Shown: positions 10,648 through 18,603 of the stretch, piece after piece
Numbering within the stretch: the first letter of the stretch is position 1
Layout of the letters: each line of letters opens with the position of its first letter
The notes under the pieces: generated by a model
Database searches by the model: none
Seen by the model: the letters and a program-made list of their open reading frames with translations, nothing else
Told to the model about the DNA's origin: nothing
Source: Bacteroidota bacterium
GTDB taxonomy: Bacteria; Bacteroidota; Bacteroidia; Chitinophagales; Chitinophagaceae
Length of the DNA stretch: 64,000 nt
Direction of reading: 5' to 3'
Assembly: GCA_947457075.1 (NCBI GenBank)
Contig: CANGUG010000009.1
Span: forward strand, 1-64,000
Position numbers and translations under genes: made by a program

Positions 10648-11256
10648 TTGAAAAAAATAGTCCACTTTACATTAATTGCTTTAGGGATGCCGCTTTTTGG
10701 AATAAAAGCGCAAACTAAAATTATTGGAGAATGTACCTTGCAATATAGTATTACCCAACTGCAAAGTTCGGATACAATTGGAACAAAATGGGTATATGTA
10801 AAAGGGGATCAATGTAAGACCACATTACAAACGCCTCAGTTAGTACAATCTATTTATTTTGATATACAAAAAACAAATGCAATCATAACCAAAGTGATAG
10901 GTGCGAGTCATTTTTTACAAGAAGTAGTTTACCCGCCAACGGTTCTCCCGAATTTAATTTCAATGAAAGAAATTGCCAATGATTCAGCCGTTCAAATTTT
11001 GGGTTATCCTTGTAAAAATGTGGAGCTTCAATGGAGTGATGGGGTAGTATATCAAATATGGTACACTCCAGAAATAAGTTTGAGTGTAAATAATTTTGAA
11101 CTTGCCTTTAAAGAAGTAGGAGGGTTGGTATTAAGTTACAATATCATACCAGCTAATGGCCGTTCCATTCAATACCGCGCAATTAGTATTGATTTAAGCC
11201 CAATTTCAATTAGTCAATTTAGCATTAACAAAATGGAATATCAAGTTATTGATTAA
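10648..11256 (+). CDS. Exported protein of unknown function (possibly DUF4412-like)
   Basis: The 202-residue protein starts at a TTG codon. The translation MKKIVHFTLIALGMPLFG with an AQT cleavage region is a convincing signal peptide, and no in-frame ATG precedes it, so the TTG start is favoured over the internal Met14. The mature part is rich in beta-strand patterns and has VQILGYPCKNVELQW (about 111-125), resembling the GYxCKKA motif I associate with small periplasmic DUF4412-like proteins; this is a weak resemblance, not an identification. It begins only 20 bases after the yidC terminator and ends convergent with a small minus-strand gene. Confidence 0.7.
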   Translation: MKKIVHFTLIALGMPLFGIKAQTKIIGECTLQYSITQLQSSDTIGTKWVYVKGDQCKTTLQTPQLVQSIYFDIQKTNAIITKVIGASHFLQEVVYPPTVLPNLISMKEIANDSAVQILGYPCKNVELQWSDGVVYQIWYTPEISLSVNNFELAFKEVGGLVLSYNIIPANGRSIQYRAISIDLSPISISQFSINKMEYQVID

Positions 11257-11297
11257 AGTCCAAAATCAGTGTTACAATGAATACGAGCAACCCTTCA

Positions 11298-11636
11298 CTA
11301 TTGTGCTGAAGGCGTCTTAAACTTAGACAAAATCACGTTGTAGTGATAAGGGATAACAAAGGCAGTATTACCCTTGCTATACATAATGTAGTTGGAGCTA
11401 TTAGAATTGTTTCTAGAAAAACCACCACCAATTCCTTTGTATTCTAAGCTAGCTTTTAAAGTAGCAAATGTGGCTGTTTTGTGAGATGCGAAGCTTAAGT
11501 TTTTAAGTGTAAATTTCTCAGTAGTTTTTTTAGACTCAAGGTTAACAGTAACAATAACACTAGCATATGTGCTAAGTGAAACAAGAATGAAGCTTGTTAA
11601 CACAACAACGGATAGTATGTATTTTACGGTACGCAT
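11298..11636 (-). CDS. Small exported protein of unknown function
   Basis: The 112-residue protein has a clear signal peptide (about residues 1-26, hydrophobic VVVLTSFILVSL ending TYAS) and a short basic, serine/threonine- and asparagine-rich mature part. I recognise no domain. The gene is supported by its own promoter: TACCTTTG 8 nt upstream of the ATG with a TTG exactly 20 nt further up. It is therefore probably expressed despite its size. It is convergent with the preceding exported protein gene, with a 41-base gap and no obvious terminator. Confidence 0.65.
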   Translation of the reverse strand: MRTVKYILSVVVLTSFILVSLSTYASVIVTVNLESKKTTEKFTLKNLSFASHKTATFATLKASLEYKGIGGGFSRNNSNSSNYIMYSKGNTAFVIPYHYNVILSKFKTPSAQ

Positions 11637-11644
11637 GATTAATG

Positions 11645-11675
11645 CAAAGGTATGTTAATATTTCATCTTATTCAA
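11645..11675 (-). promoter_or_regulatory. Bacteroidota promoter of the 112-residue exported protein
   Basis: Read on the minus strand, TTG (11673-11675), a 20-nt spacer, then TACCTTTG (11652-11645) match the -33/-7 consensus well. The ATG follows 8 nt later. Confidence 0.72.
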
Positions 11676-11823
11676 ATATTATTCATTTCTCCAATGTCAA
11701 TTGTGAACAACAAATTATGGCGAATAGGGTTATGGGTAGTATATTTAATTATTACCCATATAATCAATTGTATTAATTAATTGATTATCAGTAACTTAAT
11801 TATTGATTACAAATATTTTAACT

Positions 11824-13239
11824 ATGTTTGATCGTCAAAAAGAAGAAGAAGGCGGGGATATTCAGGAATTAATACTCCGTTACCATAATTTAAAGCAGGG
11901 GCGAGCAAATGCGTATATAGAGGAGGATGATTTTGAACGGCTTATAGCCCATTATGATGAACAGGATGAAATTGGGGAAGCCATCCAGGCCGCTAATTTA
12001 GCCTTAGATCAGTATCCTTTTTCTGCTTTATTAATGATCAAAAAGGCCGATTTACTCCTTGTTACCCGAAAATACAAAGAAGCGCTTGCCTTATTGGATA
12101 CTGCAGCATTGTATGATCATAAGGATATGAATTTGTTTATTTTAAAAACAGATGCTTATTTGGCATTAGATCAACCTGAAGAAGCCATTGTATTACTCCA
12201 AGAGGCATTGCATTTATTTGAAGGAGCGGAACGTTCAGAATTGTTGTTTGAGTTAGCGGACGTTTACGACGATCATGAAGCTTTTGATAAAGTCTTTGAT
12301 TGTTTGAGATTAGTGTTGGAAGACGATTCAATGAACGAGGAGGCTTTGTATAAGATATGTTTTTGGACAGATTTTACGGGACGCAACGAAGAAAGCATTC
12401 GCTTGCACAATCGCATCATTGATGAACAACCTTATAATGCCTTAGCCTGGTTTAATTTAGCAGCTGCTTATCAAGGGTTAAAATTGCATGAAAAAGCGAT
12501 TGATGCTTATCAATATGCCATTGTGATAGATGAAAAATTTGATTATGCTTATCGCAATATGGGGGATGCCTATTTAAGAATTAGAAAGTATAAAGAAGCC
12601 ATTGAGGCTTTAGAAAAAGTATTGGAATTATCAAGACCTGAGGATGTAATTTATGAAGCGATAGGACATTGTTATCATCGGATGAAAAATTTTGCGCAGG
12701 CCAGATTTCATTATAAAAAAGCAGTACACCTAAATCCTGATGATAGCAGGTTATACCAAAAAATTGCAACCACCTATATGCAGGAGGGGCAATGGGGACA
12801 AGCCATTAAACAATTAGAAAACGCACTGAGAATACATAAGCATATTAATGAGTATTATATTTTATTAGGAGAATGCTATATGCATTTGGAACAATACAAG
12901 GAAGCGGCTGTTTATTTTGGTACCGTTGTGAAAAATAAACCTAAACAAATTGGCGGATGGGAGTCACTTATAAAATGTTTGGTCGCCAATAAGCAATATG
13001 AAATGGCATTAGAGCAAACCGAACTTGCTTATATTTCAACTTCAGGGAAAGTGGTATTTATTTTTTATAGAAGTGCAATACTTTTTATGTTGACTAAACA
13101 AAATGAGGCATTGTTACAATTAGAAATGGCATTGTCCAAATCAACTAAATTGGTAAGCAAATTGACTAAATTTTATCCTGAAATGATGCAGGATGCGAAA
13201 GTAGCCGCATTAATTAGCAATTATAAAAAGGGGAAATAA
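11824..13239 (+). CDS. Tetratricopeptide repeat protein
   Basis: The product has 471 residues from the ATG at 11824 (MFDRQKEEEGGD); a TTG seven codons upstream is possible. About ten 34-residue TPR units fill the chain, for example ALAWFNLAAAYQGLKLHEKA and DYAYRNMGDAYLRIRKYKEA. The N-terminal ~50 residues are acidic and there is no signal peptide, so a cytoplasmic scaffold role is inferred. No catalytic domain is present and the partner cannot be told from sequence. It lies 44 bases upstream of the ComA-like gene, which has its own promoter box. TPR proteins of this kind are common and mostly uncharacterised in Bacteroidota. Confidence 0.85.
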   Translation: MFDRQKEEEGGDIQELILRYHNLKQGRANAYIEEDDFERLIAHYDEQDEIGEAIQAANLALDQYPFSALLMIKKADLLLVTRKYKEALALLDTAALYDHKDMNLFILKTDAYLALDQPEEAIVLLQEALHLFEGAERSELLFELADVYDDHEAFDKVFDCLRLVLEDDSMNEEALYKICFWTDFTGRNEESIRLHNRIIDEQPYNALAWFNLAAAYQGLKLHEKAIDAYQYAIVIDEKFDYAYRNMGDAYLRIRKYKEAIEALEKVLELSRPEDVIYEAIGHCYHRMKNFAQARFHYKKAVHLNPDDSRLYQKIATTYMQEGQWGQAIKQLENALRIHKHINEYYILLGECYMHLEQYKEAAVYFGTVVKNKPKQIGGWESLIKCLVANKQYEMALEQTELAYISTSGKVVFIFYRSAILFMLTKQNEALLQLEMALSKSTKLVSKLTKFYPEMMQDAKVAALISNYKKGK

Positions 13240-13255
13240 TATTATTCATTTGAAT

Positions 13256-13263
13256 TAACTTTG
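13256..13263 (+). promoter_or_regulatory. Candidate -7 promoter box before the ComA-like gene
   Basis: TAACTTTG fits TAnnTTTG and ends 20 nt before the ATG at 13284. No -33 TTG is at the expected spacing. Confidence 0.5.
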
Positions 13264-13283
13264 TGACCTATAAGTGATAAAGT

Positions 13284-14048
13284 ATGAATAATTTTAATTT
13301 GTCTCAAATCCCAGAACGAACTGCAAAACCTCGCTTAAATGGATTGACCATGGTGATGGATAAGGGTTTGAGTATTGGAGAAGCTGAAAATTTTATTAGT
13401 GTTGCCGGTGTACATACCGATGTAGTAAAGCTGGGTTTTGGTACATCGATGGTTACTCCCAATTTAAGAGCAAAAATTGAATTGTATCAATCTCATGGGA
13501 TTCCGGTTTATTTTGGCGGTACGCTTTTCGAAGCCTATGTGATAAGAAATCAGTTTGACGATTATATTGCTATGTGTAAGGATTATAAAATTGATATCAT
13601 TGAAGTGAGTGATGGTTCTATTGAAATTCCGCACGCAGAAAAGTGCGGGTATATTGAAAAAATTGCAAAAATATCAAAAGTAATTAGTGAAGTAGGTAGT
13701 AAGGATGCAGCACATATTATTCCGCCTTATAAATGGATTGAATTAATGAGTGCTGAATTAAGTGCAGGTTCACAATATGTAATTGCTGAGGCACGTGAAG
13801 CAGGAAATGTGGGAATTTATCGAGGAAGTGGGGAGGTGAGAGAAGGTTTAGTTCAAGAAATTTTAACAAAAATTCCAGCAGACAAAATTTTATGGGAAGC
13901 GCCTCAAAAAGCACAACAATTGTATTTTCTAGAGTTAATCGGTTGTAATGTAAACCTAGGGAATATTGCACCCACCGAAGTGATTCCTTTAGAAGCAATG
14001 AGAATTGGATTGAGGGGTGATACCTTTCATTTATACTTAAATAAATAA
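13284..14048 (+). CDS. Phosphosulfolactate synthase, ComA-like
   Basis: The 254 residues match the phosphosulfolactate synthase family, which adds sulfite to phosphoenolpyruvate to make (2R)-phospho-3-sulfolactate. Family features visible are GLTMVMDKGLS near the N-terminus, VVKLGFGTS (about 48-56), GIPVYFGGTLFE, IEVSDGS and EAREAGNVGIYRGSGEVR, in the order expected for this TIM barrel. In methanogens the enzyme starts coenzyme M synthesis, but no comB, comC, comD or comE is nearby. In Bacteroidota a sulfonate for sulfonolipids or sulfolactate is conceivable, and this is inference. aroE follows after 2 bases and is probably co-transcribed; both enzyme families belong to phosphoenolpyruvate-linked metabolism. 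Confidence 0.85.
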   Translation: MNNFNLSQIPERTAKPRLNGLTMVMDKGLSIGEAENFISVAGVHTDVVKLGFGTSMVTPNLRAKIELYQSHGIPVYFGGTLFEAYVIRNQFDDYIAMCKDYKIDIIEVSDGSIEIPHAEKCGYIEKIAKISKVISEVGSKDAAHIIPPYKWIELMSAELSAGSQYVIAEAREAGNVGIYRGSGEVREGLVQEILTKIPADKILWEAPQKAQQLYFLELIGCNVNLGNIAPTEVIPLEAMRIGLRGDTFHLYLNK

Positions 14049-14050
14049 TA

Positions 14051-14824
14051 TTGCGTCATTTAGGACTAATAGGATACCCCTTATCACATTCATTTTCAAA
14101 AGGATATTTTGCAGAAAAATTTGCAAGCGCCAATATATTGGATGCGCAATATGAGAATTATCCTATCGCTTCCATACAAGAATTTACCTCTTTGTGGGAT
14201 AAGGATGAAAATTTAGTAGGGCTTAATGTGACCATTCCTTATAAAAAAGAAGTAATCCCTTTTTTACATCATCCTTCGTCGGTTGTAAAATCAATTAACG
14301 CTTGTAATTGTATTCGAAAATTCAATGGTGAATTATATGGCTATAACACCGATGTAATTGGATTTGAAAAATCTCTATTGCCATTTTTACAACCCCAACA
14401 TACACATGCATTAATCCTAGGCACAGGTGGCGCAGCTGCCGCAGTTGAATGGGTGATGCAACATTTAAATATTCCATACAAATTTGTTTCAAGAAATGCT
14501 TCAGCTAATGGGGAGAAAGCGGGCAGTTCCAGTATCATTGGATATGATCAACTAACAAAAACCTTAATAGAAGAACACCCTTTAATCATTAATACGAGTC
14601 CATTGGGAATGTTTCCCCAGGTGGATATAGCGCCTGCTATTCCTTATGAAGCCATTACCAACCAACATCATTTGTTTGATTTAATTTACAATCCAAGTGA
14701 AACTTTGTTTTTAAAAATGGGAATTGAAAAAGGAGCCACCACACAAAATGGATTGGAAATGTTGCATATACAGGCCGAAGAAAGTTGGAAAATTTGGAAT
14801 GCAACTACCCCTGTTCAGCAATAA
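14051..14824 (+). CDS. aroE: Shikimate dehydrogenase
   Basis: AroE reduces 3-dehydroshikimate to shikimate with NADPH in aromatic amino acid synthesis. The 257 residues start at TTG, two bases after the upstream stop. The translation MRHLGLIGYPLSHSFS is the canonical N-terminus with the SxS substrate-binding serines, so the TTG start is firm. Catalytic Lys65 sits in TIPYKKEV and Asp101 in NTDVIGF, and the nucleotide-binding loop is GTGGAAAAV. The chain is slightly shorter than the E. coli enzyme. It is co-directional with and almost touches the ComA-like gene. It ends convergent with rdgB across a 70-base gap without a clear terminator. Confidence 0.95.
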   Translation: MRHLGLIGYPLSHSFSKGYFAEKFASANILDAQYENYPIASIQEFTSLWDKDENLVGLNVTIPYKKEVIPFLHHPSSVVKSINACNCIRKFNGELYGYNTDVIGFEKSLLPFLQPQHTHALILGTGGAAAAVEWVMQHLNIPYKFVSRNASANGEKAGSSSIIGYDQLTKTLIEEHPLIINTSPLGMFPQVDIAPAIPYEAITNQHHLFDLIYNPSETLFLKMGIEKGATTQNGLEMLHIQAEESWKIWNATTPVQQ

Positions 14825-14894
14825 TTTATTTTACATTTCTTGAGTTTAATAGCGGTTCTTTCCGAAATGTTGTTGACTTCGTTTCTAGAAATTA

Positions 14895-15488
14895 TTATTG
14901 ACTGCGTAAAAATTCAAATAATTGAGTAACTGCTTTTTGTCGGTGACTATAAACATTTTTCTCCTCCATTGACATTTGCGCAAAGCTTTTAGTGGAGCCA
15001 TCAGGAATAAATATAGGGTCGTAACCAAATCCTTTTTCACCTTGCATTGCGAAGGCAATATGTCCTTTACAAATCCCTTCAAAGTAATATGTTTGTTTAG
15101 TTTCATTTTCCTTTCCCCACACTAAACAAATAACTGTTCTAAATTGAGCAGCCCTGGATTCGCTATTCCCTAAGTGCATCAATACTTTATCAATATTCGC
15201 TTGAAAATCACGACCTTCTCCTGCATATCGGGCACTTTTTACACCTGGCGCACCCTTCAGGAAGTCAATTTCTAAACCGGTGTCTTCACTAAAACAATTT
15301 TGTTGAGTGAGTTGAAAAATAGTGTTGGCTTTTTCGGTGGCATTTTCTTGCAAACTATCATGGGGTTCAGGAATATCAATATCAATACCAGCTTCCTTTA
15401 ACGGAATAATGTTAAAATCTTGGCCAACCAAGGATTGTATCTCCGCTACCTTATGTTGGTTATTTGTGGCAAAAATTAGCGTGTGCAT
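14895..15488 (-). CDS. rdgB: Non-canonical purine NTP pyrophosphatase (RdgB/HAM1 family)
   Basis: The 197-residue enzyme hydrolyses dITP, ITP and XTP to monophosphates, keeping deaminated purines out of nucleic acids. The family signature is complete: FATNNQHKVAEI at residues 6-17 (substrate-binding Asn/Lys), the metal-binding SEDTGLEID at about 67-75, and GYDPIFIPDG with the following SFAQMS near the C-terminus. The length matches the family. It is followed on the same strand, upstream in transcription, by an unknown 197-residue gene with a 44-base gap, so the two could share a transcript. Confidence 0.95.
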   Translation of the reverse strand: MHTLIFATNNQHKVAEIQSLVGQDFNIIPLKEAGIDIDIPEPHDSLQENATEKANTIFQLTQQNCFSEDTGLEIDFLKGAPGVKSARYAGEGRDFQANIDKVLMHLGNSESRAAQFRTVICLVWGKENETKQTYYFEGICKGHIAFAMQGEKGFGYDPIFIPDGSTKSFAQMSMEEKNVYSHRQKAVTQLFEFLRSQ

Positions 15489-15532
15489 TTCAAATGAGTT
15501 AAGTGGCTTAAATTGAAAAGGTATTATTCAAT

Positions 15533-16126
15533 TTATAATTTGAATAATATTTTTAAAGCATTCCACAATTTTGACTTTTCTAATTTGGCAGTTTGCGCTA
15601 CTCCCTGCATACTTTTTAGCCCACTACTAAATAAGATATGCGTATCCCCTAATATAATTGGTTTGTACAAGGTAGCAGGTAATTTTATTTTTAATTGCGC
15701 GCCTGTTAGTTCAAACACGAGCACCAATTGAGAAGGAAGTGTTGCTAAAATTTCATGCAAGCTCAAGGGTTGTTTTGCCGTGTTGATTAAAGCAATATCG
15801 GCCAATGTTAATTTGCAAGCATTTAAAATAGAGGAAAGCAATCCTAAATCCGTGTCATTTAAATAAACAGCTTCCTCATCATGCACAATAACAATTATCT
15901 TTTTTAAATGATCGCCTAAAAATTTAATGGGCGTAGGGGCTACTGTTTTTTCATCATTCACTACCTCATTAAGTGAAGAAGTGGCAATAGCTTCTTTTCC
16001 TAAATCAGTGATGGCTGTTTCCGCTATATTTTCTGGCGACTTTATTTCCTTTTCAGGCAATACCAAAGTATCTTTGAATAAAGAAACTAAAGCGGCTGCG
16101 GGTAATATTGATTTTGGATCTTGCAT
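15533..16126 (-). CDS. Hypothetical protein, no recognised domain
   Basis: The 197-residue protein is not recognised. Residues 1-70 are low in structure and acidic (AETAITDLGKEAIATSS). The C-terminal half (about 75-197) looks folded, with hydrophobic strands KKIIVIVHDEEA and QLVLVFELTG and a basic end. There is no signal peptide or membrane segment. The pattern of a variable N-terminus and a compact C-terminal alpha/beta unit resembles small lineage-specific proteins such as polymerase accessory (psi-like) subunits, but I cannot support that assignment. It is transcribed toward rdgB, with ilvE divergent on the other side. Confidence 0.7.
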   Translation of the reverse strand: MQDPKSILPAAALVSLFKDTLVLPEKEIKSPENIAETAITDLGKEAIATSSLNEVVNDEKTVAPTPIKFLGDHLKKIIVIVHDEEAVYLNDTDLGLLSSILNACKLTLADIALINTAKQPLSLHEILATLPSQLVLVFELTGAQLKIKLPATLYKPIILGDTHILFSSGLKSMQGVAQTAKLEKSKLWNALKILFKL

Positions 16127-16171
16127 CGAGTTGGAAAATTAACTTAAATGCCTCGTTTGAAAAAATAACAC

Positions 16172-16201
16172 TTGTAAGTTTTTAATTAATTTCCTAATTT
16201 G
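16172..16201 (+). promoter_or_regulatory. Candidate promoter of ilvE
   Basis: TTG (16172-16174) is followed after 20 nt by TAATTTG (16195-16201), one base shorter than TAnnTTTG. It lies 44 nt before the ilvE ATG. Confidence 0.5.
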
Positions 16202-16245
16202 CGTTTCTTTGTAACTATAATGTAATCCTATAATAAAGCAAGTTT

Positions 16246-17307
16246 ATGTCAACACCAACAATTCCAGTGATCCTTAACACCCAGCCAAAGTTGCCCACCT
16301 ACAATATGAATGAAATTGCATTTGGGAAAAATTTTACCGACCATATGTTGGTGGCCGATTACGAAAATGGAGAGTGGAAAAATGTGATGATTAAACCTTT
16401 TGAACCTTTTGAATTAGACCCTTCTTGCGCAGCTTTACATTATGGTCAAACTATTTTTGAAGGAATTAAAGCGTATAAAAATGCCAATGGGGGAGCTGCT
16501 ATTTTCAGACCCGATCAAAACTTTATTCGTTTTAATAAATCTGCAGAACGCATGCAAATGCCAACTGTTCCTGAATGGTTATTCATGGGGGGTATGAAAC
16601 AATTACTTGAATTAGAAAAAGGATGGATACCTAATATGCAAGAATGCTCTTTATACATTCGTCCTTTTATGATTGCGACTGATCCTTTCTTAGGAGTGCG
16701 CCCTTCTAGTACCTATAAATTCATGATTATATTAGGACCAAGTGGTGCCTATTTTTCAGCACCGATGAAAATTTTAATCGAGCAACATTATACACGTGCA
16801 ACACCCGGTGGTGTTGGATTTGCAAAGAATGGTGGAAATTATGGAGCGAGTTTATATCCAGTTGCCTTGGCGCAAGCAAAAGGCTATGATCAAGTTTTAT
16901 GGACCGACGCCATTGAACATAAATATGTTGAAGAGGTAGGGATGATGAATGTGATGTTTGTGATAGATGGAAAAATAGTTACGCCAAGTGTTGAAAAAGG
17001 AACGGTATTAAAAGGGGTGACTAGAAATTCTGCCATTACTATATTAAGAGATATGGGTTATGAAGTGGAAGAAAGATTTTTGTCAGTGGCAGAAATTGTA
17101 GATGCACATAAAAAAGGATTATTCACTGAAGTATTTGGGGTAGGAACTGCCGCAGTGGTTTCCTATATTTCAAGATTAGCCCATGGTGAATATGTAATGG
17201 ATTTTGATGTTGATTCCTTAAAAGTGGCTCCAGCACTTAAAAAAGAGTTCAATGATATTAGAATGGGAAATATTGTGGACAAACATGGCTGGTTACTCCA
17301 CATTTAA
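16246..17307 (+). CDS. ilvE: Branched-chain amino acid aminotransferase
   Basis: This 353-residue class IV (fold type IV) PLP aminotransferase moves amino groups between glutamate and the keto acids of valine, leucine and isoleucine. The Schiff-base lysine is Lys194 in FAKNGGNYG, and EEVGMMNVMFV (the EVGTMN-type motif) and GTAAVVS near the C-terminus bind cofactor phosphate. The length and N-terminal LHYGQTIFEGIKAY match the eukaryotic-like BCAT subgroup common in Bacteroidota. It stands alone; no ilv or leu genes are adjacent. The rpsL promoter region follows after about 110 bases. Confidence 0.95.
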   Translation: MSTPTIPVILNTQPKLPTYNMNEIAFGKNFTDHMLVADYENGEWKNVMIKPFEPFELDPSCAALHYGQTIFEGIKAYKNANGGAAIFRPDQNFIRFNKSAERMQMPTVPEWLFMGGMKQLLELEKGWIPNMQECSLYIRPFMIATDPFLGVRPSSTYKFMIILGPSGAYFSAPMKILIEQHYTRATPGGVGFAKNGGNYGASLYPVALAQAKGYDQVLWTDAIEHKYVEEVGMMNVMFVIDGKIVTPSVEKGTVLKGVTRNSAITILRDMGYEVEERFLSVAEIVDAHKKGLFTEVFGVGTAAVVSYISRLAHGEYVMDFDVDSLKVAPALKKEFNDIRMGNIVDKHGWLLHI

Positions 17308-17419
17308 TTAAAAGATTGAAAATCAGCATTTTGAATGCATTAATGGAAGGATAAAAGGACATTTTTAGGACAAAAATGCGCTATTTGCTTTATTTTTTTA
17401 AAAATAGCCAATAAACATT

Positions 17420-17449
17420 TTGGTAATTCGTTAACAGCCATTACCTTTG
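17420..17449 (+). promoter_or_regulatory. Promoter of the rpsL-rpsG transcript
   Basis: TTGG (17420-17423), an 18-nt gap and TACCTTTG (17442-17449) match the Bacteroidota -33/-7 elements. The leader to the rpsL ATG is about 45 nt. The box continues CCGTCCG, the same context as the rpsA -7 box at 34756. Confidence 0.75.
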
Positions 17450-17495
17450 CCGTCCGAATTTTTTATAAACAGAATTGAACAAAACAGCATAATAA

Positions 17496-17876
17496 ATGCC
17501 TACTATTCAGCAATTAGTTAGAAAAGGCCGTGAGATCATCAGGGCGAAAAGTAAATCAAGAGCTTTGGATGCATGTCCTCAGCGTCGTGGCGTTTGTACT
17601 AGAGTGTATACCACTACACCTAAAAAACCAAACTCAGCGTTACGTAAAGTAGCTAAGGTTCGTTTGACAAACAAAATTGAGGTGATTGCCTACATCCCAG
17701 GTGAAGGTCATAACTTACAAGAGCACAGTATCGTATTGATCCGTGGTGGTCGTGTTAAGGATTTGCCAGGGGTACGTTACCATATTGTTCGTGGTAGCTT
17801 GGATACTGCAGGTGTGAAAGATCGTAAGCAGTCTCGTTCTAAATACGGTACGAAGAAGGAAAAAGCAAAGAAATAA
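17496..17876 (+). CDS. rpsL: 30S ribosomal protein S12
   Basis: S12 lies at the decoding centre and controls translational accuracy. The 126 residues contain the universal [18 protein letters not shown] region starting near residue 40, including the lysine whose mutation gives streptomycin resistance (wild-type Lys here), and [21 protein letters not shown]. The start is [12 protein letters not shown], the standard N-terminus. It is first in the str cluster, with its own promoter, and rpsG follows 43 bases later. Confidence 0.99.
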   Translation: MPTIQQLVRKGREIIRAKSKSRALDACPQRRGVCTRVYTTTPKKPNSALRKVAKVRLTNKIEVIAYIPGEGHNLQEHSIVLIRGGRVKDLPGVRYHIVRGSLDTAGVKDRKQSRSKYGTKKEKAKK

Positions 17877-17919
17877 TTACAACCATTTTAAGATAACAAC
17901 TAATTAATATTCGACAGAC

Positions 17920-18387
17920 ATGCGTAAAGCACAACCTAAAAAAATTCCATTAGCACCAGATCCTAAATTTAGCGATGTTCAAGTAACTCGTTTTATTAAC
18001 AATATCATGTTGGATGGTAAAAAGACAACAGCCTACAAAATATTTTATGATGCATTAGATAAAGTGGCTAAGTTCACTGGTGAAGATGGTTATGAAATGT
18101 GGAAGAGAGCGGTAGCGAATGTAACGCCAGCGGTAGAGGTGAGAAGCCGTCGTATTGGTGGTGCAACTTTCCAAATTCCTGCTGAAGTGCGTGCTGATCG
18201 TAAAATTTCTTTAAGTATGAAATGGTTAGTGCGTTTTAGCCGTGAGCGTAACGGTAAAACAATGGCAGACAAATTAGCGAACGAAATCGTAGCAGCTACT
18301 AAAGGTGAAGGTGGAGCTTTCAAAAAGAAAGAAGACACACACCGTATGGCTGAGGCGAACAAAGCGTTCTCTCACTTTAAAGTTTAA
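17920..18387 (+). CDS. rpsG: 30S ribosomal protein S7
   Basis: S7 nucleates the 30S head by binding the 3' major domain of 16S rRNA. The 155 residues start [17 protein letters not shown] and contain the central [20 protein letters not shown] motif characteristic of the family. A very strong terminator lies 28 bases after the stop, so rpsL-rpsG forms a short operon here instead of reading directly into fusA. Confidence 0.99.
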   Translation: MRKAQPKKIPLAPDPKFSDVQVTRFINNIMLDGKKTTAYKIFYDALDKVAKFTGEDGYEMWKRAVANVTPAVEVRSRRIGGATFQIPAEVRADRKISLSMKWLVRFSRERNGKTMADKLANEIVAATKGEGGAFKKKEDTHRMAEANKAFSHFKV

Positions 18388-18415
18388 TCCATAAAGCGCA
18401 GGCTTATAGATATAG

Positions 18416-18442
18416 AAAAACCCTAGTTCGCTAGGGTTTTTT
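18416..18442 (+). terminator. Intrinsic terminator after rpsG
   Basis: A perfect 11-bp stem AAAAACCCTAG/CTAGGGTTTTT is capped by a UUCG tetraloop and followed by a T-run. It separates rpsL-rpsG from fusA. Confidence 0.95.
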
Positions 18443-18507
18443 ATTGCCCCTATAGGAGGGTAGGATGGCCTGTGGAATAGTTTATGGAAAATTTTTGGGG
18501 GAAACCC

Positions 18508-18536
18508 TTGTTCAATCACTAATATCATTAACTTTG
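18508..18536 (+). promoter_or_regulatory. Promoter of fusA
   Basis: TTG (18508-18510), 18 nt, then TAACTTTG (18529-18536). The leader is about 65 nt to the fusA ATG. Confidence 0.72.
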
Positions 18537-18603
18537 CGCCTCGATAAATTGACTATTATTTGTAGTTAAATTATTGAGCTATTAAAAAATAAACAACCCT
18601 AAT

